Shown here: positions 17,787-25,259 of the stretch, one piece after another
Layout: every line of letters begins with the position of its first letter
Position numbering within the stretch: position 1 is the first letter of the stretch
Assembly: GCF_010894475.1 (NCBI RefSeq)
Contig: NZ_JAAIYB010000039.1
Location: 1 to 32,928 of the forward strand
From: Myxococcus vastator
GTDB taxonomy: Bacteria; Myxococcota; Myxococcia; Myxococcales; Myxococcaceae
Length of the DNA: 32,928 bases
Reading direction: 5' to 3'
Position numbers and translations under genes: made by a program
Notes under the pieces: model-generated
The model's database searches: none
The model's input: only the letters and a program-made list of their open reading frames with translations
Told to the model about the DNA's origin: nothing

Positions 17787-18695
17787 ATGCAAGAGCCATC
17801 CAAGTCCCTGGCGGCGGTGGATGAACCCGACAACCCGACGGTGGCCCCTCGCACGCCTGCCGCCACGCATAGCGCCCCCCGTGTATTGGTCTTTGTCATG
17901 GGGTTGATTCTCCTGGCGCTGGTCGCGCTGGGCATCAGGCAGTGGACCCTAGCTGGAACCGAGCGAACAGACGACGCCACTGTCATCGGTGATATCATTC
18001 CTCTCAACGCGCGGGTTGGCGGCGAGATCGCCCGCATCGTCGTCGAGGAACATCAGCATGTGGCGAAAGGAGAAGTCCTGCTCCAGGTAGATGAGCATGC
18101 GCTGGCCCTGGAGGTCGAGCGTGCGGAAGCCCACCTCGCGCGCATCGAGGCAGAATCACGGGTGACACACGCCAAGACGCAGCCCGTAGCGACGCTCGAA
18201 GCTCGCGAGGACGAGGGCGAGGATGAGCGCGACAGCGCGCTCGCGTCGGCGCGCGTCAGAGAAGCACGTCACGGCCTCTCCCTTGCGCGCAGTCGGCGCG
18301 CGCAGGCGAGGCTCATCGCCCCACAAGAAGGCACCATCTCGAAGCTCATGGTGAGAGAGGGACAACTCATCGAAGAGGGCCGGACGCTCATGCTCCTCTC
18401 ATTGCCCCCCACCATCGTGGTTGCAAACTTCAAGGAGACGCGGATCCGTTACATCCGGCCGGGACTACGGGCGACCATTCACCTGGATGCCTATCCGGAG
18501 CAACCCCTCAAGGGAACGGTCCTCAGCGTCGCGGCTGGGACGGGAGCAAGCTTCTCGATTTTTCCACCCACGAACGCCTCCGGCAACTTCGTCAAGGTCG
18601 TTCAGCGCATCTCAACGCGCATTGCATTGGATGACCCGTCCCGCGTCCCCCTCAAAGCAGGCTTGTCGGCAGAGGTCATCATCCACACTCAATGA
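17787..18695 (+). CDS. HlyD/EmrA-type membrane fusion (periplasmic adaptor) protein
   Basis: The protein has 302 residues: a cytoplasmic N-terminus of about 30 residues, one transmembrane helix at about 32-51, then the biotinyl-lipoyl-like barrel half (NARVGGEIARIVVEEHQHVAKGEVL), a helical hairpin (about 105-175), and the returning lipoyl half with LIAPQEGTISKL and VREGQLIEEG, then a beta-barrel part. TDDATVIGDIIPL just after the helix is the EmrA-type signature. The coiled-coil hairpin is short compared with E. coli EmrA (390 residues), so contact with the outer-membrane channel may differ. It is the last gene of the island operon. No hairpin terminator is evident after it; a broken gene follows on the other strand. 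Confidence 0.92.
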   Translation: MQEPSKSLAAVDEPDNPTVAPRTPAATHSAPRVLVFVMGLILLALVALGIRQWTLAGTERTDDATVIGDIIPLNARVGGEIARIVVEEHQHVAKGEVLLQVDEHALALEVERAEAHLARIEAESRVTHAKTQPVATLEAREDEGEDERDSALASARVREARHGLSLARSRRAQARLIAPQEGTISKLMVREGQLIEEGRTLMLLSLPPTIVVANFKETRIRYIRPGLRATIHLDAYPEQPLKGTVLSVAAGTGASFSIFPPTNASGNFVKVVQRISTRIALDDPSRVPLKAGLSAEVIIHTQ

Positions 18696-18745
18696 CGGGC
18701 CCGAAAGCAGGCCACCCACCGCGTTCCGATTCGATGACGTTCCTA

Positions 18746-19419
18746 CTATCTGAGCGAAGGACCTGACTCTGATTCGCGCAGGGCCGCCCAGGCCTGAAGC
18801 CGCCGCTCCAGCGCCGTGAAGGTCCGCCGGGTTGTCGGGCCGCACCAGGGCCAGGTCCCGCTGAAGCGCCTCGCGCGCCTCGACCACGCCCCACTCCGAC
18901 AGCACCCGCAGTGCCATCAGCGAGGGCTTGCGCGCCACCAGCGCGAGCAGCGCCGCCACGACACGAGGGCTTCGCTCGTCAGCCAACCGCTGCACCGCCT
19001 CATGCCGCGCCTCGGGCGTGGCGTCCGGTGCCTCCAGCACCTCGGCCAGCGAGTTGAAGCGCGCATCGTCCAGCAGCGGGCGCGGGCCGGGCCGCGGCTC
19101 CCAGTGCTCCACGGTGACGTTCGTCCGGCCCACGCAGACGCACTCCCGGCGCACGCCGTCATCGCCGAAGAGGTCCATGATGCGATCTCTCGACGGCGTG
19201 CCGCCCACCAGCAGTTTCCCCGCTCGCTCGGAAAGCGTGGGGGACATGCCGAGCAGGTGGACGCGCAGCACCGTGGCCTCGGCCAAGGCGCTCTGTTCGG
19301 CGGAGCCGCGGGGCCACTTGAGGAAGACCTCCGCCATCCCCCGCTCGTGGACGTACCAGCGGTACTCCAGCCACACGGCGCTGGGGCGGAGGGCGAAGCG
19401 GGCCTCTTCCTGCTCGATT
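18746..19419 (-). pseudogene. 5'-truncated and frameshifted remnant of an unknown gene
   Basis: On the minus strand a coding-like frame starts abruptly at the repeat junction (19419) with EQEEARFALRPSAVW and runs for about 190 codons, through a region rich in short helices (ARHEAVQRLADERSPRVVAALLAL) that resembles HEAT-type repeats. No start codon or N-terminus is present. Near 18818-18825 the frame slips: one extra T in GACCTTCAC, compared with a presumed GACCTCAC, would restore DLTALERRLQAWAALRE and a TAG at 18746. I infer a gene cut by the recombination breakpoint and then decaying. The parent family was not recognised. Its intact form would mark where the island's right end came from. Confidence 0.6.
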
Positions 19420-19637
19420 GGCAGCGGCGAGGGACGCACCATCCGCAGCCTGCTGGAGGAGATGCTGTCGCTGGCGGGCGTCGACGCGCGCATCGAGCTG
19501 GACCCCGCGCGCCTGAGGCCCTCCGACATCCCCAGCCTCGTCGGCGACCCCGACAAGCTGAAGGCGCTGGGCTGGGCCCCGAAGCTGACCGTGACGGACG
19601 CGCTGCGCGACGTGCTCGGCCCCCGCGTGCCCGGCGC
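19420..19637 (+). repeat. 218-bp perfect direct repeat, right copy
   Basis: Identical by eye to 8145-8362. It is preceded by the broken minus-strand gene and not by rmd sequence. The right edge is where the two flanks diverge, in the last codons of the reading frame. Confidence 0.97.
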
Positions 19638-19644
19638 GGCGTGA
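19420..19644 (+). pseudogene. Orphan 3' end of rmd
   Basis: The frame of rmd continues here from GSGEGRTIRSLL to PGAA and a TGA at 19642-19644, with no start or dehydrogenase core. It should not be expressed as a useful protein. It most likely represents the original host C-terminus of rmd, displaced by the insertion: the sequence to its right (its own hairpin, then the heptose operon) would have followed rmd before the event. Confidence 0.85.
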
Positions 19645-19655
19645 GTGGAGCGGCG

Positions 19656-19684
19656 GCGCGCGCGTATCCCCAGGACGCGCGCGC
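19656..19684 (+). terminator. Hairpin after the orphan rmd tail
   Basis: GCGCGCGCGT, a 9-nt loop, ACGCGCGCGC: a perfect 10-bp stem starting 11 bases after the TGA. There is no T-run. It is probably the pre-insertion terminator of gmd-rmd, now placed to block read-through from the island into the heptose operon. Confidence 0.5.
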
Positions 19685-19855
19685 GTCGCGAAATGACGCC
19701 ATGAGTGCGGGTGCGCAAGGACTCCGCGCGCAAGTGCTCGAAACTTGAAGGCGCGGTCGCCTTCCGGACAGTGGCACCGGGGTTGCTGAAGTGCCGTGGG
19801 GGGCGCCCGTTGGGGCGTCCTCGCGGCACGCCACCCACCTCCCGGAAAGTGCGCC
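19685..19855 (+). promoter_or_regulatory. Leader region of the 11-gene heptose operon
   Basis: The promoter of the operon should lie here, but no good -35/-10 pair is visible. Two further stems occur: GAAGGCG/CGCCTTC with loop CGGT (19747-19764), and GTGCCG/CGGCAC (19791-19796 with 19824-19829) enclosing a G-rich loop, which suggests a structured 5' leader. GGAAAG lies a few bases before the first ATG. No ops/JUMPstart element of the RfaH type was found in this leader. Confidence 0.35.
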
Positions 19856-21328
19856 ATGTCCTCGCAGAAGTCGTGGAGCCTCCCGCGCGCCCGCGTGCGC
19901 GCGAGCGCCGGCCATTCCCGTCCCGCGCGCCACGTCGCCATCTCGGCGAGCCACGAGCTGTTCCCCTCCGAAGAAGCCGCGCTGGCGTGCATCGTCGAGA
20001 AGCGCGTCGTGGCCCACCGCCGGATGCGGGACCAGCATCACGGCCGGACGCTCCGCGCCCCCGTGCGCATCGCCGCGACGCGAATGGAGCGCACCCTGCA
20101 AGGTGGGGTCGACGACCTCAAGTTCCTCTACCCCCTGCTGGACAACATCCCCGCCATCGCCTTCCCCATCCTCCACTTCGCCACCTGCGGCGTGCAGGTC
20201 AGCGTCTATGGGCCGCCCGAGGTCGGCCAGGTGGTGGAGGTGCTTCGCGACTACCTCGTGTCCGCGAAGGTGCTCCCGGACGCCCAGCACCTGCTCTACG
20301 TGCCGGAGGACCCGAGGCAGCTCTCCTTCTTCCACTCCATCCGAGGCGCTTCGGAGGCCCTGGGCGCCCAGGCGGAGGACACCCTCGTCTGGTCGGCGGG
20401 AGACATCGTGCTGGCCTACGACGTCTTCCCCTGGCTGATGGAGCCGGAGCTCGGCCCCCACGACCTGGTCCTCAACGTCGGCGCGAAGCAGCGCGTCTTC
20501 CCGGACGGGCAGCCCGAGCTGTTCCTCGGCAACTATTACGAGACGCTCATCCCTCGCGGCGGTGACGCGCGGGCGCTCGATGTGAAGGACCCGAACCTGC
20601 TCGGCTTCACGCGCGCGGGGCTGCGCGGCCTGTCCCGGCTGGATGACCTGCGCGGCGCGAAGGACTCCAGCGTCTACATGGACGTCTTCCTGCGCACCGC
20701 GTGGCGAGCCCTCGCGAGCGCCAGGGGGCGCGCCTGCCTGAGCACGCTCCACTACGGCCTCCGGCGCCAACGTGGCTCCCTGCCCCCGGGTGAGGGCCTG
20801 CGCCAGGAGCACGCCAGTGACTTCGCGTCCGCGTTCTTCGGCGTCCGCGCGTGCCTCAAGGCGGACACCGTCGACCCGTTCGTGCTCAAGGACTGCGACA
20901 ACCTGGAGGACCTGTTCGGCTTCTACCGGGGACTGCTCCAGGGCATCGTCGATGAGGGCGCGACGCGTGAGGAGGGCTACCACAAGCTCGCCCGCTACCA
21001 CCCCCACGCGGAGCACCTGCTGGCGCTGTCCCGCCGCCTGGAGCCGCTGTGGCACGAGCTCCCCCTCTGGCGCCATTGGACCGAGCTCATTCGCGACAAG
21101 GTCGCCACCTGCAACCGCCGGCTGACGGAGGCCCTGCGCGCCGAAGGCCTGCATGACGGCACGCCGCCCGTGCCGGAGTACTTCGCCGCCGACGGCACCT
21201 TCCAGCAGGCACCGGCCCCGGGCGACGACCTCCCCGGCACACGGGCCTTCCTCCGCGACGTCTACCTGCCCCGCTTCCAGCGAGGACGCGCCACCTTCCA
21301 GGCGGCGGTCCAGGGAGGCCTGTCATGA
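19856..21328 (+). CDS. Unrecognised 490-residue protein, faint nucleotidyltransferase resemblance
   Basis: This is the first gene of the heptose operon. The ATG at 19856 is preferred over one 20 codons upstream because GGAAAG precedes it and the upstream codons overlap the leader stems. No signal peptide or membrane helix is evident. A few features recall GT-A/NTP-transferase folds: PLLDNIPAIAFPIL, then VSVYGPPEVGQVVEVL, then LVWSAGDIVLAYD, in roughly the order and spacing of the sugar-nucleotide-binding strands. The G-rich LxGGxGTR loop of true nucleotidylyltransferases is absent, so this is weak. The C-terminal 200 residues are helical and charged. It overlaps hldE by 4 bp (ATGA), which ties it to heptose metabolism. 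The gene is real by codon use and overlap; its function is unknown. Confidence 0.65.
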   Translation: MSSQKSWSLPRARVRASAGHSRPARHVAISASHELFPSEEAALACIVEKRVVAHRRMRDQHHGRTLRAPVRIAATRMERTLQGGVDDLKFLYPLLDNIPAIAFPILHFATCGVQVSVYGPPEVGQVVEVLRDYLVSAKVLPDAQHLLYVPEDPRQLSFFHSIRGASEALGAQAEDTLVWSAGDIVLAYDVFPWLMEPELGPHDLVLNVGAKQRVFPDGQPELFLGNYYETLIPRGGDARALDVKDPNLLGFTRAGLRGLSRLDDLRGAKDSSVYMDVFLRTAWRALASARGRACLSTLHYGLRRQRGSLPPGEGLRQEHASDFASAFFGVRACLKADTVDPFVLKDCDNLEDLFGFYRGLLQGIVDEGATREEGYHKLARYHPHAEHLLALSRRLEPLWHELPLWRHWTELIRDKVATCNRRLTEALRAEGLHDGTPPVPEYFAADGTFQQAPAPGDDLPGTRAFLRDVYLPRFQRGRATFQAAVQGGLS

Positions 21329-22815
21329 CGGCCGCGAAGGCGCCTCCCCGCGAGCGCCGGTTTCCTCCCTTCCACGAGGCCCGGGTCCTGGTCGCCGGGG
21401 ATGTGATGCTCGACCGCTCCTGGCATGGGGAGGCCACGCGCATGTCTCCCGAGGCCCCCGTCCCCGTGGTGCTCGTGAACCGCGACGAGTCGCGCGCGGG
21501 AGGCGCGGCCAACGTGGCCGTGAACGCCGCGGCGCTGGGGGCCGCGGTCAGCCTGCTCGGCGTCACCGGAGAGGACGCGGACGCAGCCGCGCTGGACGTA
21601 CAGCTCGCGGCAGCGGGCGTGCGCGCGGACCTAGTGCGGATGCGGAGCGCGCGGACCATCACCAAGCTGCGGGTGCTGAGCGGCCAGCAGCAGCTCCTGC
21701 GGATGGACTTCGAGGACGGCCTTCCGGATAGCTGCGACGAGACGCTCCTGGAGCGGCTCCACCCCCAGCTCGCGCAGACGCGCGTCGTGGTGCTGTCCGA
21801 CTACGGCAAGGGAACGCTGAAGGAGCCCTGGCGCTTCATCGAACGGGCCCGGCAGACGGGCCGCCTCACGCTGGTCGCGCCGAAGGGAACGGACTTCACC
21901 CGCTACCGGGGCGCCTCCGTCCTCGTCCCCAACCGGAGTGAATTCGAGGCCGTGGCGGGCCGCTGCGCGGACGACGCCACGCTGACCACCCGTGGGCTCG
22001 CGATGCTGCGGGCGCTGTCCCTGGACGCCCTGCTCATCACCCGCGGGGCCGAGGGCATGACGTTGCTGCGCGAAGGACACCCGCCCCTGCACGTGCCGAC
22101 GTCGGCCACGGAAGTACGGGACGTCACGGGCGCGGGGGACACGGTCATCGCGGTGCTGGCGGCGGCGCTCGCGGTGGACGTGCCGCTGCCGGAAGCCGTG
22201 GCCCTGGCCAGCGCCGCCGCGGGCATCGTCATTGGCAAGCGAGGCACCTGCGCGCTGTCGGTGACGGAGCTCGAACGCGCGCTGTCCGGCCCGGGTGAGC
22301 CACCGCGCGGCGTCGTCACCGAGGCCCAGCTCGTGGACCTGGTCCGCGAGGCCAAGGCGCGGGGCGAGCGGGTGGCGCTGACGCTCGGGTGCTTCGACAT
22401 CCTCCACGCCGGACACGTCACGTACCTGTCGCAGCTCGCGGACCTGGCGGACCGGGTCATCGTCGCCGTCAACGATGACGCCTCGGTGCGCCGGCTCAAG
22501 GGCCCCGCCCGGCCGCTCAACCCCGTGGAGCAGCGGATGCAGGTGCTCGCCGGGCTCGCGTCGGTGGACTGGGTGGTGCCCTTCACCGAGGACACGCCGG
22601 AGCGGCTGGTCTGCCGACTCCTGCCAGATTTGCTGGTGAAGGGCGGCGACTACCGCCCCGAGCAGGTCCCCGGACAGCGCTGTGTCCTCGAAGCAGGCGG
22701 AGAGGTGCGCATCCTCGACTTCATGGAGGGGTGCTCCACCAGCGCCCTGGTGGCGCGCATCCACGAGCGCGGCGGCGCGAAGACGGCGGTCCCCACGTCC
22801 CAGGAGCGAGGGTGA
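21325..22815 (+). CDS. hldE: Bifunctional heptose-7-phosphate kinase / heptose-1-phosphate adenylyltransferase
   Basis: The 496-residue protein carries both halves of HldE (RfaE). The PfkB/ribokinase kinase domain (about 1-315) has RAGGAANVAVNAAALGA and the anion-hole/catalytic DVTGAGDT near 265-272. The cytidylyltransferase-like domain (about 345-480) has LGCFDILHAGHVTYL with the HxGH motif, and VKGGDY near the end. Established chemistry: D-glycero-D-manno-heptose 7-phosphate to the 1,7-bisphosphate, and after GmhB action the 1-phosphate to ADP-D-glycero-beta-D-manno-heptose. gmhB and gmhA lie two and three genes downstream, so the full route to ADP-D,D-heptose is in this operon. The epimerase hldD, which makes the L,D form, is not in the window. 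Confidence 0.94.
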   Translation: MTAAKAPPRERRFPPFHEARVLVAGDVMLDRSWHGEATRMSPEAPVPVVLVNRDESRAGGAANVAVNAAALGAAVSLLGVTGEDADAAALDVQLAAAGVRADLVRMRSARTITKLRVLSGQQQLLRMDFEDGLPDSCDETLLERLHPQLAQTRVVVLSDYGKGTLKEPWRFIERARQTGRLTLVAPKGTDFTRYRGASVLVPNRSEFEAVAGRCADDATLTTRGLAMLRALSLDALLITRGAEGMTLLREGHPPLHVPTSATEVRDVTGAGDTVIAVLAAALAVDVPLPEAVALASAAAGIVIGKRGTCALSVTELERALSGPGEPPRGVVTEAQLVDLVREAKARGERVALTLGCFDILHAGHVTYLSQLADLADRVIVAVNDDASVRRLKGPARPLNPVEQRMQVLAGLASVDWVVPFTEDTPERLVCRLLPDLLVKGGDYRPEQVPGQRCVLEAGGEVRILDFMEGCSTSALVARIHERGGAKTAVPTSQERG

Positions 22816-22818
22816 GCC

Positions 22819-24045
22819 ATGGCCGGCCCCGCCCCCATCGAACAGGTTCGCGCCGACGTGGCCATCCTGGGGGGTGGCATCTGCGGCCTCTGGACGCTGG
22901 CGCACCTGCGCGCCCAGGGGTACGCCGCCATCCTGTGTGAGAGCGGCGAGCTGGGCATGGGCCAGACGCTCCGCGCGCAGGGCATCATCCACGGAGGACT
23001 GAAGTACGCCCTCGACGGCGCCCTCGGCGCGGCGAGCCAGGCACTGACGGCCATGCCCGCCCGGTGGCGCGCATCCCTCCAGGGTGAGCGCGCCCCGGAC
23101 CTGCGAGGCGCCCGCCTGCTGTCGCCGCACCAGTATCTGGTCGCCGGTCAGGGGTGGGGTTCGCGGCTGGCGGGGCTCTTCGCCAGCAAGCTGCTCCAGG
23201 GGCGCGTGGCGGCGCTCGACGCGGAGCAAATCCCGGAGCCCCTCGCCGCGGCGCTCGGCCCGTCCGCGCGGCACGCCGTCTACCAGCTCGAGGAGCCGGT
23301 GGTGGACGTCCCGTCCGTGCTCGAGTCCCTGGCCCACGCGAACCAGGAGGCCCTGATGGCCATCACCCCCGAGGCCACCCGCCTGCGGTACGCCGCCGGG
23401 CACGTCGCGGGCGTCGACGTCCAGGGCCCCAGCGGGCAGCGGCTGGAGGTCCTGTGTGAGCAGGTCGTGCTGTGCGCAGGCGCTGGGAATGAGGCCCTCG
23501 GGCGGCTGATGCCCACCGGCGCGGCCCCCATGCAGCGCCGGCCCCTGCGCATGGTGATGCTCCGGGGCGCGCTGCCAGACCTCTACGCGCATTGGCTGGG
23601 AGCAGGCACCACGCCACGCGTCACCGTCACCAGCCACCGCGACAGCGCGGGCCGCGCCGTCTGGTATCTGGGCGGCGCGCTGGCCGAAGCGGGCCTGGAC
23701 CGTGAGCCACTCGCCCACGCGCGCGCGGCACGGGACGCGCTGGCCACGCTGCTTCCGGGTGTGGACCTGTCCGCGTGCGCGCTGGCGGTCCTGGACGTGG
23801 AGCGCGCCGAGGGACGGCAAGCCGCCGGGCTCCGGCCCGACGGGCCCGTGCTCCACCACGCGGACGGTGTCACGCTGCTCTGGCCCACCAAGCTGGCCTT
23901 CGCGCCGCTCGTGGCGGAGCAGGTGGCGGCCCGGCTCGCGCAGCGAGGCGTGCGCCCCGGCCACCAGCCCCTCCCCGATACGAGACGCTGGCGACGTCCA
24001 GCCGTGGGCGTGCCGCCCTGGGACGAGGTGACGGCATGGCACTGA
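22819..24045 (+). CDS. DAO-family FAD-dependent oxidoreductase
   Basis: The 408-residue protein has an N-terminal FAD-binding ADP motif, AILGGGICGLW, with acidic ESGELG after strand 2. It is followed by GMGQTLRAQGIIHGGLKYAL, which resembles the substrate/FAD segment of glycerol-3-phosphate dehydrogenase and L-2-hydroxyglutarate oxidase relatives (RTS....HGGLRY). VLCAGAGNEAL near 215-225 is the conserved second dinucleotide segment. These enzymes oxidise alcohols or amines at the expense of FAD. In this operon it could oxidise a heptose hydroxyl or an amino group. It overlaps gmhB by 10 bp, so it was recruited inside the heptose gene set. The reaction is not predictable further. Confidence 0.85.
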   Translation: MAGPAPIEQVRADVAILGGGICGLWTLAHLRAQGYAAILCESGELGMGQTLRAQGIIHGGLKYALDGALGAASQALTAMPARWRASLQGERAPDLRGARLLSPHQYLVAGQGWGSRLAGLFASKLLQGRVAALDAEQIPEPLAAALGPSARHAVYQLEEPVVDVPSVLESLAHANQEALMAITPEATRLRYAAGHVAGVDVQGPSGQRLEVLCEQVVLCAGAGNEALGRLMPTGAAPMQRRPLRMVMLRGALPDLYAHWLGAGTTPRVTVTSHRDSAGRAVWYLGGALAEAGLDREPLAHARAARDALATLLPGVDLSACALAVLDVERAEGRQAAGLRPDGPVLHHADGVTLLWPTKLAFAPLVAEQVAARLAQRGVRPGHQPLPDTRRWRRPAVGVPPWDEVTAWH

Positions 24046-24599
24046 CCCGGGCCTTCGTCCTCCTGGACCGTGACGGCACGCTCATCGAGGAGCGGGACTA
24101 CCTGCGCGGCCCGGACGGGTTGCGGCTGCTCCCCAACGCCCTGGCCGCGCTGCGCCGGTTCCGTGCGTTGGGGCTGGGCCTGGTGCTCGTCACCAATCAA
24201 TCCGGACTGGCCCGGGGCTACTTCGACCAGCAGGCCCTCGATGCGATTCATGAGCGGCTCCGGGCCTGGCTCGCACGAGACGGCCTGCACCTGGACGGCA
24301 TCTACGTCTGCCCCCACCTGCCCGACGCGGGCTGCGCGTGCCGCAAGCCCAGGCCCGGGCTGGGGCTGCGGGCAGCGACGGAGCTGGGCATCGACCTGTC
24401 GCGCAGCTTCGTCATCGGGGACAAGCGCAGCGACATCGCCTGGGGCCTGCACCTGGGCGCCATGACGTTCCTGGTCCGCACGGGCCATGGCGCGGAGGAA
24501 GAGGGCGCACCCGGCGCCCGAGCCCACCACGTCGTCGACGACTTGCTTCACGCCTCGGAGTTCGTCCAACGGCACATTCACCAGCGGGGGAGGATGTAG
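24036..24599 (+). CDS. gmhB: D,D-heptose 1,7-bisphosphate 7-phosphatase
   Basis: The 187-residue HAD-family enzyme has LLDRDGTLI with Asp11 (nucleophile) and Asp13, VTNQSG as motif II, a lysine in CRKPRPG as motif III and VIGDKRSDI as motif IV. The GmhB zinc-binding loop is present as CPHLPDAGCACRKP near residues 92-105 (Cys, His, Cys, Cys). It removes the C7 phosphate between the two HldE reactions. The ATG at 24036 lies inside the end of the flavoprotein gene (10-bp overlap); longer in-frame extensions upstream run into that gene and are not supported. The stop codon directly precedes the gmhA start. Confidence 0.94.
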   Translation: MALTRAFVLLDRDGTLIEERDYLRGPDGLRLLPNALAALRRFRALGLGLVLVTNQSGLARGYFDQQALDAIHERLRAWLARDGLHLDGIYVCPHLPDAGCACRKPRPGLGLRAATELGIDLSRSFVIGDKRSDIAWGLHLGAMTFLVRTGHGAEEEGAPGARAHHVVDDLLHASEFVQRHIHQRGRM

Positions 24600-25259
24600 A
24601 TGGAGACAGCGCTGAAGGCAGTAGAGGACCGTAGCGAGCCGGGCACCCGCCTCGTCCGGCAGCACGTCCAGGGCAGCATCGACACGAAGCAGCGGCTGCT
24701 GGAGCATTGCGAGCAGGACATCCAGGAGGCGGCACACCTCCTGGCGCAGGCCCTGCAGTCAGGCGGCAAGGTGCTGCTCTGTGGCAACGGCGGTAGCGCC
24801 GCGGACTGCCAGCACCTGGCGGCGGAGTTCGTCAGCGCGCTGAGCCATGACCTCGTGCGGCCGGGGCTGGCCGCCATCGCGCTGACGACGGACACCTCGC
24901 TCATCACCGCCCACGCGAACGACTTCGGCTTCAGCCACATCTTCGAACGTCAGGTCCAGGCACTGGGGCGCCCCGGTGACGTGCTGCTCGGCATCAGCAC
25001 CAGCGGCGAGTCCGAGAACGTGGTCCGGGCCTTCCGCTGCGCGCGGCTGCTGGGCATCCGCACCCTGGCGCTCACCGGAAGCGGCGGCGGCAAGCTCCTG
25101 GGGCTGAGTGACGTCTGCATCCGGGTGCCCAGCGGCAACGTGCAGCACATCCAGGAGTGTCACATCACCCTGGCCCATGTCCTGTGCATGCTGGTGGAGC
25201 GGGAATGGGCGGTCCTCGCCGATGCCGGGACGGACTGGAGCGCTCGCCATGAGAAGTGA
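24600..25259 (+). CDS. gmhA: Sedoheptulose-7-phosphate isomerase (phosphoheptose isomerase)
   Basis: The 219-residue SIS-domain protein is the first enzyme of the heptose route, converting sedoheptulose 7-phosphate to D-glycero-D-manno-heptose 7-phosphate. Visible: LLCGNGGSAADCQHLAAEF (phosphate and metal-side region), GISTSGESENV (SIS phosphate loop), LTGSGGGKL, and IQECHITLAHVLC with the C-terminal histidines used for zinc and catalysis in GmhA. About 20 extra residues at the N-terminus compared with E. coli GmhA (192 residues) form part of a helical segment. The end overlaps the next gene by 11 bp. Confidence 0.94.
   Translation: METALKAVEDRSEPGTRLVRQHVQGSIDTKQRLLEHCEQDIQEAAHLLAQALQSGGKVLLCGNGGSAADCQHLAAEFVSALSHDLVRPGLAAIALTTDTSLITAHANDFGFSHIFERQVQALGRPGDVLLGISTSGESENVVRAFRCARLLGIRTLALTGSGGGKLLGLSDVCIRVPSGNVQHIQECHITLAHVLCMLVEREWAVLADAGTDWSARHEK

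Larger units (their letters stand above)
8363..19419. mobile_element. Inserted accessory island between the 218-bp repeats
   Basis: This 11,057-bp segment separates gmd-rmd from the heptose operon. It has more A+T than its flanks, most clearly in 9540-9700, and less extreme third-position G+C. It is bounded exactly by the perfect rmd-tail repeat. It carries one complete biosynthesis, export and possible resistance set plus a broken gene at its right edge. No integrase, transposase, terminal inverted repeat or tRNA was found. The repeat layout fits single-crossover integration of a circle (11,275 bp including one repeat) by homologous recombination, or a site-specific element whose recombinase was lost. 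That it is an insertion is strongly supported; the mechanism is inference. Confidence 0.75.

Noticed and set aside
8363-19419. Transposon or insertion sequence as cause of the repeat
   Set aside because: No transposase, no terminal inverted repeats at the junctions, and a 218-bp duplication is far longer than any transposition target duplication.
24783-24797. GGCGGTAGCG, a match to the ops element used by RfaH in LPS operons
   Set aside because: It lies inside the gmhA coding sequence at the conserved GNGGSAAD motif and not in a leader, so it is explained by protein coding.
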